Assembly: GCA_022497145.1 (NCBI GenBank)
Contig: MU385884.1
Coordinates: forward strand, 124,001-188,000
Source: Rostrohypoxylon terebratum
Lineage: Eukaryota; Ascomycota; Sordariomycetes; Xylariales; Hypoxylaceae
Reading direction: 5' to 3'
DNA: 64,000 nucleotides
Shown: piece by piece, positions 22,072-35,900 of the stretch
How the letters are laid out: each line of letters begins with the position of its first letter
How positions within the stretch are numbered: the stretch's first letter is position 1
The notes under the pieces: model-generated
What the model was told of the DNA's origin: nothing
The model's input: only the letters and a program-made list of their open reading frames with translations
The model's database searches: none
Program-made: the position numbers and the translations under genes

Positions 22072-24439
22072 GGCCGAGGCGAGTATTGGCTAGGAAAGGG
22101 GGGGTAATGGGAAATATGCCGAGGCTCCAATACGAGGTCGTCGCGTCAAATTGGACTCGTATATATTGATTTAACTAACGGGTTAGGATCAATCGCGTTT
22201 TTGTGTCATATGGATCGCGATTTTTTAAGGTATGTCTTAGAATTATAGCCAATCTCGAAGACAAGATGTTAGTGAGAACTGTAGGAATCCGTGTTCAACA
22301 AATATAGGTTTTTTTCTTCTCCTTTTGTGAGCGCTGATGTTGCTTAGCGAGGTGTACGCGTTATGTCGTCAGACCCGCCAATATATCACGGGATCACGGA
22401 ATGTCAAGAGGCATTAGACTCCAATGTCTCTAATGTAGGGTATCGTCCAGTTCGTCGCGTTGTTAAAATAGTAATCAATTACCATTCAGAGGATATCTGA
22501 GACATATGATAGTTGATAGGCGAAAGCGGCGAATATGGCGTTGAAGGTGGGAAATGTGTGTGTGGATGGTTGTATGGATGTGTGTGCGTGTGTGCGTGTG
22601 TGCGGTACCCAAAGAGTGGAAATCGGAAATTGAAATTGGTACTTCTTTTTTTTAAGGCAATCTATTCCATTTGGTCTAGATTTGGCCCGATGGACGTGAC
22701 GCGACTTGACCTGACTCGACGATGGGAGTTTAGAAACCCAATGAATAATATGTCTACATGTAAGTAATGTAACATGTAACATACACGTAGTTTTTGGAGG
22801 TTGAGAGGTTGAGAGGTTGAGAAGTTAAGAAGTTCCAAGTTGCGAAGTAGTCGTTTCAATAATTCGTGACGTTAAAGTTGCCGTCTGGAACTTTGGAAAC
22901 CTGCAACTTCCACCTTGGACCAAAGGAACATGAACAAGTCAACTCGAGCAATCGTAGCGAATGGCTAAGAGGGGAAGGAATAGTGGGAGACCATTTCCAT
23001 TGGCGGCTTATTACGCGGTCAAGTCGCGCGACTTCTTTTTTTACAAGGTTTACTTAGCTCTTCTAAGTTCTAGCTCTTCTAGCTAGGTAGGTACCTATTA
23101 GACTATTACACTATGGGTGCATCCCATCGGTAGCGTACTAGCCTGGGCGCCTGGGTCAACCGTGCACGGTTCTACCTGCGACAATAACTCATCTCAGCCA
23201 TCTCTCCTCCCATCTTGGGGCATCATGTGCGCTAAGATTTACAAGATTTACTTGATCCTAGCGCCTCGCAGCGCCATTCTCTCCAGGGGTATCGCTATTA
23301 GCTACTAGGTAATGAGTAATAGCTGGATAACTCTTTAGAGATCCTAGGACCTATGTACCTCTTTGGTTACACTCACGTAGGCGATTGTCCTTGCATTAAT
23401 TTTAATAAACAAACCACGAGTATCCAGGTATAATATCTGTTGAGAAGAGGTTTGTTCGAAGCAAAGCTTACGACCATTCATCAAATAGATGCTTGTAAAT
23501 ATTAATAAATATCAACAAATACACAAATACTTGATAGTAATTGAGATAATAATTGGACTCAATTCCAATCCTTCTGCTGTCTCGAAGGCATCCAGACTGC
23601 CAGAAACACCCATCGGACTAATATGCTGTAAATGAGATCGGCAACTCCCCTGTCTGGTGAAAATGACGAGTGCGGCCACTGCAGCAGAGGGGGCGAGGGG
23701 GCAGGAGACGGGAGGCGGGAGAATAGCTGGAGGTAACTAAATGCAAAAAATGGCGCGCCTTTTTTTTTCTTCTACCTGGGTACTTCGCGGCTTGGTTCGG
23801 TCTAGACACGCACTGGCCAATTTAACACGAAATCACGTGGCTACCCCACCAGACTCTCACCCCTCACCTCTCACCCCTCACCCCTCAACCCCTCAACCTC
23901 TTAACAAGTAACAAGTACATTATAAAAAAATTGAAACCGAGAATCATCAAACTCTGCCATTGTAGGTAGTACTAGGTAAGTGGGAAAATAGTTGCTCTCC
24001 ATGGAACCAGTCTTGGCTTCACACGGCGGATATACTGCCTGGTCTGGTTGGACCGCCATTTCTTGCTCGAATATGTGACATTTGTGATGAGAGTTACCGT
24101 TACTCCACTGATGAAGACCGCTACGATTTCCAGCTCCCATAAATCAAATCTTCGGTGCTGTTACAGGCTGAAAGTACATCGGCCTGCATCGTGGGGTCAT
24201 CTACTGCGAGTCCGAGTCCCGATAACGCCCGGATTAATCCACCTGAAAGCTGAGATCGCAAGACATATATATATACTATATATGTTTGCACAATGTCCAA
24301 TATAACACCGTTGAACAATGTGGAGGTGCGGGTAAGATACAGAGCTTTATGGGAAGTGTAATTATAAATGAATGAGAACGCTTGATGGCTTCAACCTAAA
24401 CAGAATAAATCATTCCTTCGCTTGCACCTTCACTCTTGA
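22072..24439. other. 2.4-kb spacer, no gene seen
   Basis: No convincing coding frame. Low-complexity tracts are a TG-rich run near 22555-22605, an 8-base tandem GAGAGGTT near 22796-22830 and C-rich CACCCCT repeats near 23863-23905. The annexin gene ends at 24440 and a few frames of 60-85 codons have no protein character. Confidence 0.5.
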
Positions 24440-26035
24440 CTACCTCTTCTCATGAATCAAAGCAATCATGATGTCCTCATAATCGCCACTCAAAACAGCC
24501 TTGATGGCGACGCGTAGCGAGGCCCTAGACTGCGAGTATCTCTGGTACGCAGCCTTAGCCGCATCCAAGCGGTTGCGGTCCCAGTAGAGACTCACGACCC
24601 TATTGATAAAGAGCCTGTCCTTCCGCGGCGTCTTATACAGAGGCTTCTCGAGTCTCCTGGCGTCCGTGCGTGCCCGGTCGAGGGCGCTTTCGAGCATGTA
24701 CAGCAGCGCGTCTTCCATGTCGCCCCGGAACTCCTTCTCGATGACCTCTTCGAGGGAGCGGTGGTACTTGCGCCGGTACGCTTCGGTAAGAGCGTGGAGC
24801 TGCGCGGCGTTGGAGCTGGTGAAGATCTGCGCTACGGAGATGGCGTTGGATCCGATGATACCTTCAGTTGCACGATGGAGCTCCGTAACCTTCTGGTCGA
24901 TTTCTGCGGCGATCACCGGCGCCGCGTCTTCGGCTCGCGTGGCCGAGAGAACCATACTATAGAGCCGGAACATCGTGTCGTCCACGTCTTCCTTGATATC
25001 TGCTAACAGCTCATGACCCTTGATCCTCCTGTACTCCGCCGTGATAGCGCGGATATCCGCGTTAGATCGGCATAAAAGAACGTCCATCAACGCATCCTCA
25101 TCGGTGCCCATACGATCGAGCGCTTGGATCAGATTCCGCACGTCGTTTTCTAGCGGGCCGCGGATCAAGGCAAGACAGGCAGTTTCAAAGTCACCGCGCG
25201 TCTCGCTTTCGATATCCTTGACTAAATCACGCATGAAGCGCTTGTTGTAATCGTTGATAAGCTGTACCATCGTCCAGGGATTGTCGTATTTAGGCGACGT
25301 GAGCACGCGGATCAAGGCCGCCTCATCGCACCCCATACCCTTCATAGATTTCCGCAGAGTTTCGACGTCGGCCGAAGTATCAACGGGAGCACAGAAAGCT
25401 CTCTGAGCTGGATCGTAGCCTGGTGACGCAGGGGTTGGAGGTACGCCGTAACCGTAACCTTGCATAGGCTGCTGCGGTTGTCCCCATTGAGGAGCACCCG
25501 GCGCCACAGGCTTGGTTGGATGTTAGTGACAATAACTGAATATTATAAGTAGCATACTTACGGGAGCTCCATATTGTTGAGAGGGGTAAGGCGACGGGGC
25601 CTGGGGATTACCGGCCTGGTAAGCGTTTGGAGGGTATTGTCCATATTGTGCTGGCGGTTGTCCATATTGCCCTTGGGGTGGCTGTTGGTGCGATTGCTGA
25701 GGTGGATAAGATTGGTTTTGGTATTGTCCCTGCTGACTTTGATACTGTCCTGGCTGAGCGGGAGGGTATTGGCTTTGGGGTTGAGGGGGGCCGCCAGTAT
25801 ATTGTTGGGATGGGTATTGATACTGGCTAGCCTGAGATTGACCCTGAGGAGGAGCATAGTTGGAATATGGTGGTTGCTGATACGGAGGTTGGCCCGGAGC
25901 AGGTGATCCTCCGGGAGGGTAATAAGATGTCCCTTGTGGAGGCTGTTGATAACCGGATTGGGGTTGTCCCTGTTGGCTAGGAGGACCACCAGCCGGAGGG
26001 TATTGGCCGTAGTACTGTTGATTCGGCGGGTTCAT
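24440..26035 (-). CDS. annexin with long Pro/Gln/Tyr-rich N-terminal domain
   Basis: Ca2+-dependent phospholipid-binding protein of the annexin family. Two exons, 26035-25562 and 25510-24440, flank a 51-bp intron and join in phase 0 to 514 residues. Residues 1 to about 190 are a P/Q/Y/G-rich disordered extension (repeats such as QSQYPPAQPGQYQSQQGQYQ), like fungal annexin C and mammalian annexins 7 and 11. Four annexin repeats follow. Repeat 1 has KGMGCDEAALIRVL and repeat 2 DRMGTDEDALMDVLL, both keeping the GxG(C/T)DE type-2 Ca2+ loop. Repeat 3 (GSNAISVAQIF) and repeat 4 (SGDYEDIMIALIHEKR) are more divergent. Likely roles, from the family, are membrane organisation, traffic or repair. It is divergent from the Rad26-like gene. 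Confidence 0.93.
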
Positions 26036-27119
26036 AGTTACCTACTTACTGATGGATTAAAGATTCCTGGCTTATATGAGTTGGAAGTGTGAGGATTTTG
26101 AGTCTTATGAATGGGTTTTTAGGATGACAAGAGTCAGGTATTGAGACAACATATAGAAGTATAGTAGAATGTCTTATAACATAAATCTTGAATTGGTAAG
26201 GTAGCAATAAGAGGCCTCCTTATTGACGAACTGGGAATGCTAGAACTTGCTATCATACTACTTTCATGCCATTCAGCCACGCTTCTTACCCACTTGATTC
26301 TCAGCTCGAGGAATCCTTCCCGTTGCGATAACGCTTGCTTACCGTTGCCAAGCAAAATAGCCCTAGAGATTCTCAGAAAACACGCCTAATATGCTGAGTA
26401 GTAAGATTTGGCGTCATCATGAGAGTACTGCCTGTATAGTAGGAGAGGCAACTGATTGGATGGATAGAATTTATACCGCTGTTTTGCTGTTTAGGTATGG
26501 AGCTTTTGTGATGTTCGGTTAATTACTCTATGAGGCACGTTGCTGCGGCCATCACAACATCGTCTCGATAGTCGTTCTATATCCATGTCTGAGGTACTGG
26601 ATGATAAATAAAAAAGCTTGTGATGGTTATACTATAAGTATACTAGTATAAGAATCGATAAGGCTCTTTTCATCTATTCATGAGTGATTTATGAATTGGT
26701 GAATTTATAAAAGACGAATGAGGAATGAGGAATGAGGAATGAGGGAGGGAGTGGTGATGTAATATGTGGCTTTGTAGTTTTGTGGCTCTGTGGCTTTCCG
26801 AGATTATTAAACCGATGAGTTGTCTCTATCGAGTTCTCTACTTTATGTAGTTATCCGTTGTCTCGCCATTCACTTAACGCGTCGTTGGCGCGTCGCACAA
26901 CCTTGAAATGCTTCAGCGGCAAGGACGATTGATTTACTCGATAAGATAAGACATTCATGCCTTCATGTGCCCGCGGTCGAGTCCATGACTCCAGAATTTT
27001 CCCTCGACAAAAACATTAATACAAAACAAACCCCCCCGAAACAACGTCATCAGCTGTACATAAGTTTTTTTTTGTGCTAATGGGTTTGTATATAGCCAAT
27101 ACTGGCTCCCCGAGTTGCC
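26036..27119. other. divergent promoter region between annexin and rad26-like genes
   Basis: This 1.1-kb spacer between two divergent start codons has no gene. It contains four tandem GAATGAG units near 26716-26745 and an A/T-rich stretch with a T-run shortly before the ATG at 27120. Confidence 0.55.
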
Positions 27120-29531
27120 ATGGATTATTTTGATGACGATGACTTCGACGATCTAAATGCAAACGTCCTACAGGAGCTAGAAAATAATGCCATTCAATTC
27201 ACCCAAGCACAGAAAAAGTACCAATCTACGCAATCTCAGCGTCAGCTAGTAGATGATTTTGAAGATGACGATCTTGACGATGCTGTTGTCTCAGATGAGT
27301 TGCACGGGAAGTCTGCTATACTTCCAGATAAGACGACCCAATTACCATCACGAGTAGCTCCTCAACAGCAACAGCAGCAGCAAACATGGGGTGGTCCGGC
27401 GCCTGTTCCTCCAGGTCGCTTTCGCCCTCAACCAATTGCTTCTTCCTCCCGGCAACCGATGGCACCCCCTACTAGCTCTCGCCAACAACCTCAACAATTT
27501 CCTCGTCCCCAAGTTCCATCATACAGCCAGATTCGCCCCCCTCCTCCATTGACTCGGCCGACACCATCTATACCTCCGAGATATCAAGCTTCCCAGGCGC
27601 AAAGGCCGAGCGCCCCGTCGAATCAAGAGATAGCAGCCCTCCAAGCCCAGATACTGGATCTCAAAACAAGACTTACCACCAAGGACGGTGAAATAGGTAT
27701 CGTTCGAAAGCGACTCGAAAAGACCCGGGAAGAACACGACCGTGAATTGCAAACAATTAAAAAACAAGCAGCCGAACAGGTAGCCAAGCATGAGAGGGCT
27801 CTGGAAGCTGCAAAACTCGCTCAGCAGGCCGCTACCACAGAACTTCAGTTCACTAAGAGGGACCTCAAGGATGAGCTAGAGCGTGCTAAGCGTAAAGATG
27901 GCCCCGCGACACCCAAGAAGAACGCCGCCGCTAAGTCGTGGGGGATATCGGACGGGTTCGAAGATGTTGAGATTGCGACTAGTCCGAGCAAAGGTCAACG
28001 TGGTAGGAATGCTGGTGCTGTAGCTAGCGCCGTGGTCGAACCGCCGGCGAGGCTGACGAGAACACCGACGAAATTGAAAAGGAAGCGCCCGGCTATTGAC
28101 AGCCCGGTGACGGCATTGGAGACCCACTCGGAAGATGTGGTGATGTTGGATGATAATACTGTAAATGAGAGTAATAGTAACTCCGAGTCAGCGGATATCG
28201 TACCAAAAATCGCTTCCTTTGATGTAAGTGAAGCCCCAAATTTATCAATTGATAGTCGAATACAGATATTTACTGACAGCTATCAGTACATAAAAGTGAT
28301 ACTAAACCATAGCTCTGCTCATGGGCGACCGTTAGCTTTTGAGTATCTGGCTGGCTTTGCGTTTCCCTCGAGTCCCACGGAGAGTCTTGCCTCAATACTT
28401 TTCCAGAAAATTGCTGTTATTGGAGATCCCCGTGATCCTATGCGCCTACCGATAGAATTCTGCGAGGAACTCATCCGCCTATGGCGTAGGTGTTTGGTCG
28501 AAAGCTGCGTAAGAAGTCTTCTCTAAGTCCAACCTAAAAAATTAGGCTGACTAACAATATCATAGCTGGAGCCCATTATAGATTTGGTCTCATTAATATA
28601 CCTAACGCTCCAGCTGTATACCATCCCTGTTGCGCCGTACATTGCCCCATCTCTTTTGCCGGTCGCTATGGACTCTTGTTTCGAGGTAGCAATCCCTAGA
28701 TTTTACCACGAGGGGTCTGGTGATCCACCAAAAGATACTTGGAAGAACTTCAACGCGAAAATTTCGACTACGGATATTCTCTCTTTATTATATTTGACGG
28801 CTTTGGGCTGCGCGGCTTCGCCCCCGGTTGGAGGTGTCACTGACCCTGCAATCGACTTTTGGAGCCAAGTCCAGGTTGAATTTGTCCTCTTGCATCTAAG
28901 CCAAAAGCACCCAGTGGAAGATTACCTCATCATACTGAGATGGCTGTGTACGTCTGTCTTCCCCGAAAGCATCGGTCCCATCTGTCCTGGCCGGACGGTG
29001 GAGGTGGTTGCCGGTGTGCTGATCGAAAGGATTTCACATCAGCTTGTCGAGAAGCCGGTTTGGGATATCGACCATTACAAGCTACGAAGTGTTCGAAATG
29101 GTGTATTGCGGACGTTGGCAGCCTTTGCTAGATCATCCTTTGGCCTTGCTCAGCTTGCTATCAATAACTACGCCATCCCACGCCTAGTCACTTTACTTTC
29201 ATCGTGTATAGACGAGCTATACGATGGAGACATGCGATATGAAGCTTCGGAACACGATGATTCACTCAAAGAGTTACAAACATTGGTAGCACGTTCCGTG
29301 TTACTTTTACACACGATCATCACGAACCCTTTAACGGCCGACTTGGTCAATGTACCATCAAAACTAACTAAGCCGACCGGAGTATCGCAGAAGTATCTGC
29401 TGAATTTAGGTAGGCTTAATTTTTCAGAAGATTTGGTGTCGGAGGAAACGGCGGAACTGGCGCACGAGCTGTTGGAATTGGCAGTAACCCCTGAGGAGGG
29501 TGAGGAATTGGGACGGTTCTTTGGGGGGTGA
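27120..29531 (+). CDS. rad26: DNA damage checkpoint protein Rad26/ATRIP (Ddc2, UvsD type)
   Basis: Regulatory partner of the ATR/Rad3 kinase that brings it to RPA-coated single-stranded DNA. Exons 27120-28508 and 28566-29531 join in phase 0 across a 57-bp intron, giving 784 residues. The N-terminus begins MDYFDDDDFDDLNANVLQELE, the acidic/hydrophobic opening typical of fungal Rad26 proteins and a likely RPA-binding or checkpoint-recruitment segment. A second acidic motif (DDFEDDDLDD) follows near 45. Then come a Q/P-rich linker and a long coiled coil at about residues 170-260 (EIAALQAQILDLKTRL through LKDELERAKRK), needed for dimerisation in this family. After a basic stretch with KLKRKRP, the C-terminal half is helical and HEAT-like. 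Sequence identity outside the N-terminus and coiled coil is weak in this family, so the call rests on architecture and the opening motif. Confidence 0.85.
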
Positions 29532-31427
29532 AATTTTTCGGTCAAGGAATTCAAGATACCTTTAGATACCAGGTCCGGCGGAAATGCAAACGAGGATTAT
29601 GACACGACATCGCATGGACGACTTGATTTGCCCATCATGAGCAGCGATGATCACACGTAAAGGATGAATGGGATCAACATATTTCCGATATATATGGGAA
29701 TCTGTAGAATCTAGGACCCTAGGTACGGAAATGGTTAGGAGTGTGAGGTTGGTCGGCTGGGCTGGTGATGAAGGTCCACCCATTTCATAACATAGGAGAT
29801 CCGGACTTTTTACAAGCCGGTGTTCAACAAATGGGTGTATCGATTCGATATTGTACATAATATATGCTGTAGTGGCGTTTGCAATGCCTCGGCAACACGA
29901 ATCAAGGGATAAGCAAAAGAAGGCTGAGCCAAGAAGAGGCGCTTAAATAAACCACACAAGTCTCCCACGTTTCCTTAGCTCTATAATATCCGAATGGTAA
30001 AAATCTTTTCAGGTTCCTCCGTTGATGGTCACTCATTAAAAAGAAGTTGAGAATTGGTCGCAACTAGCCGTCTGCTAAGTTAGTCCGGTCAGGGGTATTG
30101 AAAAAACGTTGAGAAGCAATAGGTACTAAACTTTTTTTTTCTAATGCATGACATGTGAATATTGATTCCAGAGTCTAGGTAAGTTTAGGTAAGATGGGTA
30201 AGTTTATTAAGGGGCAGAGGGGAACGGATCAAACGGCGGGATGACGACACAGGTCGACGGGGTAGATTTAAAGACCGGTAATCGATTGGATTAAAGGGGG
30301 GATTGGAGAGAATTTGATGCAATTATACATGATACGCCACAGATGGTAGTGATCAAACCAATGAAAATCAAGCCTAAGCCACTATTTGACGTAGTTGGCC
30401 AAGCATTAGGCTGGATGCAGAGGGAAATACCTAGTATTACGAAGTACAACTAGGTATGGAAAGAGCTCAGCCAGCCAAGCCAAGCAACTGCAATCAACCA
30501 GAAGAACTTTGACTTTGACCCAGAACCCAAGACCCAAGAAAGTTTACGTTTACACTAGAAGTGTGCGACCCGCGACCCAAATCAGGTTAAGAAAAAAAAT
30601 TGCTTGCAGTTAATAATAACAGTTAACTGAAAAAAAATAAAGTAAACGATGTTGTCCAACTACTAATACCAATTAATTACACAAATCTGTTAAAAGACAC
30701 GACACCATAAGCAGACAAGAAGAAGGAAGACGAGGAATTCAGGTCTTCTTTTTCCCTCCTTCCCCTCGGTTTTTTCTTCTTCTTTTTTTTTTTTAAAAAA
30801 AAAGAACAAAAACAAAGTATACTACAAATTTAATCAAATATATTATCGGATTAATAGAACGAACATATGGTGTCTAAGGCATTCTGGGCATTCACCATCC
30901 AATCCGACCACCCATCGTCCACCATTCATCTTAACAGCCCAGGGCACAGCCAGGATAGGATACCCTCCAAACGCGCCGACCTTCCGACATCCCCACTCTG
31001 TCTCCCAACTCCTTCTCGATAGGTATTGAGCCTCACTCTCACTCTTTGTCACACTTGTCCAACCGTCAGCTTTGTCGGGCAAGTTGGGCTACAAACTTGA
31101 CGAGATTTACACAACTGCAGTCTCTACCGCTTCATCATATAGAGACTATAGAAACCACGGGAATTGTTGGCCCTGGAGGTATCTCTTTAAAGGATCCTCC
31201 GCATCTTTAGCTTACAGCTCCGTCGATCCGCGACTTAGCGCAAAACCCTTCGCAGTTTAGACGATTACCAATACTGCCAACTACCAACTACCAACTACCA
31301 ACTGCCAACTTTCGATCTTCGCCTACCGAATACTTGTCGCATTAACAAGTAAAACTACTACGAACCTTCAATACCTCTTCCGCTTTGCTATTACATCTTT
31401 GTCTACGAAAAACGAACAAAACCCACC
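29532..31427. other. 1.9-kb spacer; T/A palindrome and 7-base tandem repeat
   Basis: I see no confident gene. A T-run followed by an A-run near 30782-30804 forms an A/T palindrome. Five imperfect CTACCAA units lie near 31275-31310 in the presumed CDS1 leader. A 79-codon frame on the minus strand (31082-30843, MPDKADGWTSV...) has fairly balanced composition, but no homology I can name and no splice support. Confidence 0.45.
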
Positions 31428-32961
31428 ATGACGAAACCACGTCGTGGGGTTCGCTTCCCTACCCGCAACGGCCACTCTGATGGCAGGAGAGCTAGCTTCA
31501 GCGAGATAAGCGAGGATGGCTCAGGTTCTCCTGTCAAGATCAAGAATTCGCCGCAATTAGACGGCATCAGCGAGGTACATTCGCCTAGTTTTGTCTACTT
31601 TTTGTCTACTTTTTGCCTACTTTTTGCCTACTTTCAAAAGGAAGCTAACACAATGTTTTGTCTTGTCTCTAGAAAGGACCCGAGCAAGCACCAATGTCCG
31701 ACTACGAGAAGAAAAAGGCAAACTTCATCACCCGAACTTTTTGGACCTTTGTCATGATTGGAGGTTTCTTCGGCGCCCTGTTCGCGGGCCATATTTATAT
31801 CATCGCTTGTATTACCATCGTTCAGATAGTCTCCTTCAAAGAAGTTATCGCCATCGCTAGCGTTCCCAGCCGAGCTCGACAACTACGTCCCACCAAGAGT
31901 TTGGACTGGTACTGGCTTGCTACTACCATGTACTTCTTGTACGGCGAGTCTGTTATTTACTACTTCAAGCACATTGTGTTGGTCGACAAGGTTCTACTCC
32001 CTCTTGCCACCCACCATCGATTTATCAGCTTCGTCCTTTACGTCATCGGCTTCGTCTTTTTCGTCGCCAATCTCAAAGCTGGTCATCTTAAGTTCCAATT
32101 TTCCAATTTTGGCTGGACCCATATGGCCCTGTATTTGATTGTGGTCCAGGCGCATTTCGTCATGAACAACGTCTTCGAAGGCATGATCTGGTTCTTCCTA
32201 CCTGCCGCTCTCGTTATCACCAACGACATCTTCGCCTACGTATGCGGTATCACTTTTGGTCGGACGCAGTTGATCAAGCTTTCCCCCAAGAAGACGGTGG
32301 AAGGCTTCGTGGGTGCTTGGTTCATGACGATCTTATGGGCTATCCTTTTGACCAACATCTTAATGCGCTCCAAATATTTCATATGTCCTGTTAATGACTT
32401 AGGTGCCAACATCTTTACCAGCCTCGAGTGCGACCCTAACCCCGTCTTTCTCCCTCACACATATAGCTTACCGCAGCTCTTCTTCCTCCCCGAGGGAACC
32501 AGCTTCTCCTTTACTACCGAGCCCATGCAATTTCACTCCATCATCCTCGCCTCCTTCGCGTCTCTGATCGCGCCTTTCGGCGGCTTTTTCGCCTCGGGGC
32601 TCAAGCGCACCTTTAAGATCAAGGACTTTGGTGATTCAATTCCAGGACATGGCGGTATGACCGACAGAATGGATTGTCAATTCATCATGGGGTTCTTTGC
32701 CTTCATCTACTACCAAACCTTCATCGCACAGCACAAGGTCAACTTCGGCTCCATCATGGAGTTGGCCATTACGGGTCTGACGCTAGAGGAACAAGTGGAT
32801 TTAGTGAAGGGGATGAGTAGATATCTAGAAAACCAGGGAGCATGGGGCCCTGAGGTGAGTTACTTGCACCAGCACACACACCCCTTTTCCCCCTGTGGTC
32901 TATCAACTAACGTCGACAGGTCCACGAGTGTCTGGAGCAAGTATTGCCAGCTCGGCGATAG
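31428..32961 (+). CDS. CDS1: phosphatidate cytidylyltransferase (CDP-diacylglycerol synthase)
   Basis: Converts phosphatidic acid and CTP to CDP-diacylglycerol in the ER, the precursor of phosphatidylinositol, phosphatidylserine and, via mitochondria, cardiolipin. Three exons, 31428-31574, 31673-32854 and 32920-32961, join in phase 0 to 456 residues. The CTP-transferase signature is intact near the end of exon 2 (SGLKRTFKIKDFGDSIPGHGG followed by TDRMD). Other family landmarks are FGRTQLIKLSPKKTVEGFVG and about eight membrane segments. Exon 1 encodes only a 49-residue soluble, basic and Ser-rich N-terminus. The last exon encodes only 13 residues (VHECLEQVLPARR), and reading through the donor at 32855 gives an unrelated tail. 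Intron 1 contains four copies of an 11-base repeat. Confidence 0.95.
31590..31633. repeat. four 11-bp tandem repeats inside CDS1 intron 1
   Basis: The units read TTTGTCTACTT twice and TTTGCCTACTT twice, giving a perfect 11-base period with one alternating base. They lie between the donor at 31575 and the acceptor at 31672 and make this intron longer (98 bp) than most here. Confidence 0.85.
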
Positions 32962-35900
32962 GAACGGGTCGGGTACAAGCTCTGGTATTAAAGGGACCAT
33001 GAGCAGGAAGGATATTATATGTGTATAGCTACGCGGCCAAGTAGCCCATTAATGAATTGACGAAAGATTTATCGGACCCGGTATCGCGTCTCTGTAAAAG
33101 ACGCCATGGTGATTTTACCAAAGTGTGGGCAAACTCAGATCTTCCAAAAAAAGGGGGGGCACGGGGGTTGGTGTTCTCTTTCTCTCTCTATCTCTCTCTA
33201 TCTTTGGGATTCGGTAGAAGACAGAAAAAAGAAAAGAAAGGGAAAGGGAAAGGGAAAAGTAAAATGTCTTCCCACCTTCTCGGATCTGGGCTACGTGTAT
33301 TATCTCGCTGTATTATCTAGGCGCCTAGGGAAATCTCAAGTTTCAACCTTATGAAGGCTTACACCACCACACACCGATCTTTCCAAAAAAAAAGTTCTCT
33401 AAACCCCCGCGTGTTTGTTCGACCGGAGTTTCGCGTGGTGGGGACGGTGGCGCCCGAATTATTGGATGCAGCTGGCAAAGAAGGGTAATCGATCGCGTCT
33501 CTTTTCGAGGACGAAGTGGTGGCCGACTTTTTTTTTTCTTTTCAAAAGTCGGTCCGTTCATTGATGGTGGAAGGGAAGAGGAGTTGTTGTCGTTGTTGTG
33601 GTGGTTGCGGGATGCGGGATGCGGAATGCGGAATGGGAGGGAGGGGATCCACGTGTAAAAACATCTGCTTTTTCCCGGAGTGACTATTAGATGAATCACG
33701 TTCCTCCCGCTGCTGACTATTGGAAGCTCCGAGTTTGCCGCTACTTACATTACATAGTCAATTTAGTCATTTTAGTCAAGTCTTACTGCGTCGTGGAAAT
33801 ACGATACCTATTGAGGGGAGATGCATCTCTGCCGGCTTTATCTATCTAGGTGGTTACTTACTCCGGCAACTTGGACCTTTGGACGTTTGGAACGGGAAAG
33901 CTGAATGGAACTTTTTTTCACTTGAAGAAAACGAGGTTCACGTGTCCAGTTTGAACAGGGATTCAGCTTGGAAAGGGAGTTCTAGAAGATGTTGCGATTG
34001 GTATAATCCTGCGAGATCTTTGTGACACGCCGGATAGCGCTCGGCGCGTTGTAGTAATGCCATCCTAGGGTAGTAGAATCGTGTATGTGGTATCGAGAGG
34101 TCTAGAGAGGTATGAACCGCGCAACTTCATGAGGCAAACCCACGTATTACAGATCTTCATCGCCGTATGCCGGCCGAACTTGGCCGCATCGACGGTTTTA
34201 GACCGCGCGGAAAGGCATCGCGTCGTCAGGCTAGAACTCGAGTGGCGTAAAGAGAAAAAAAGAAATAGGAAAGGGGTGTGCACATCATGATGCTATGTGG
34301 CGCTACCTCACATTTCGTGCATATACTTGTCAGAGAAAGCTCACGTCAAGCATTCGATCTTATCCTCCACCTTCACATGGTACCAATCCTATTGGACCTT
34401 GCTCCAGCTAGTGTGAAACCGCCCTTCCCTTTCCAACGGTTCAGCTTACTAGGGAAAACCGGAATAGTCAGGTAGTGAGGTGAGTAATGCCATGTTCGTG
34501 AGTATACGACGCCTCCTTTGCGGCAATTTATTTTGCTTAGAGCTGTCGCTGCCCACGGGGAAACAGATAAGGTTCGTAGGGCTTGAGCCAGCATGGAGCC
34601 AGCATGAGCAAGCATGGGGGTTGTCCACGTGTGGTAGAAGCAATGCGAACCCATGGACGTGGGTTTATGCAGCCAGCGATCCCGATGGCGTACTTGGCCA
34701 CCTGGGCTACCTAGTAGGTCCTAGGGTGGTGCACATGGATTATGAGATTATGAGATAGGATTCTTGAAATCTCAAGGGATTTAGCTTCTTGTCATAATAG
34801 TTGGGATTTATTTGTGATGAACTTCCATCACAACACCAGATGCCGGATACTTGAGGATCGTTGGTGTATCCAAGTGTGCAAAGTGTGCTTGAAAACCCCA
34901 TTCCGTCATAGACTCACTACCTCCTGCTCGGCACAGCAGAATACTTCCAAATTTGTTGGTTTCGTCAGATAGACTACCAAGCACCAAGCAAGTCTCGACA
35001 TGGTTCCCCGAGTTGATCTCACGCATTAGCGCTGACAACTCCGGGGGTTCACCCACGTTTGTGACACTCGGCCGGATAGAAATATCATTCTGTTGGACCC
35101 GAAATAACAATTATTGATAAAGGAAACACGGTTCTGGGACGGAGTCGAGCGAACGAGCGAGTCCGTGAGTATCCGAGCAAGTGGTTTGACAGGCGATCAA
35201 TGCCGCTTATCCAGCTTTCGCTCAAGGCCGATCTGAACTACATCTCGTCGAGGCTATCTGACGTAGTATGAAGATGACGCTTACTGAGTGAGCAGTGGGT
35301 GAGCACGACACCATCAATAGACCCAAGGCTACGGCGTACCCAGCTCTGACGAGATTAGGTTATGACGAGAGGTTCGTATTGGGTGGATTATGATGTATAG
35401 CGTATATCTTATAGTTGGATATATTAAATTGATCGAGTCGGAACTCGAAAATCTTGATTGGTAAGTGATACAGTGCTGGAGATTGATTGAGAGATCTAGA
35501 AGAGAGATTTGGTATGTGAGCGTTGATACCCAAACCTAACGTTCGTTGGTCGGGCGGAGCTGGCGGACGAGAGAGAGGCGCACATCCATTACATTAGCAT
35601 CGCATCGCATCGCATCGCATAAGCATGCGCGAAGAAAAGTACCTCCAGCTATTACATACCTAGTACCTTAGGTATGTGGATAGGTTACCCATCAGGTAGA
35701 CTAGGGAGGGTGAGTTGCATGTTAAACTATTCGACGACGTCCTCAGCCGAGACACCATTAAGGTAAGGCTGGCATGGGTGGATTTCTAGATAATCGATAT
35801 TCCCTGAACCTTGAATTGCCTCCCTGGCGAATGATGTCGCAATCTCTTCCGATACTTGGTTCACAATTACCCGATGCTTCAATGTAACCTCCCCGGCGAT

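Noticed and set aside
25558..25989. 143-codon minus-strand frame overlapping the annexin N-terminus
   Set aside because: Out-of-frame shadow of the Pro/Gln/Tyr repeats; the overlapping frame splices into the annexin core.
30782..30804. T/A run as a retroposon tail
   Set aside because: It is a symmetric T-run followed by an A-run with no flanking duplication, better explained as an A/T palindrome in promoter DNA.
31673..32961. CDS1 read-through tail to 33028
   Set aside because: The frame past 32854 is intron sequence; splicing at GTGAGT...GACAG gives a short conserved-looking end and a stop at 32959.
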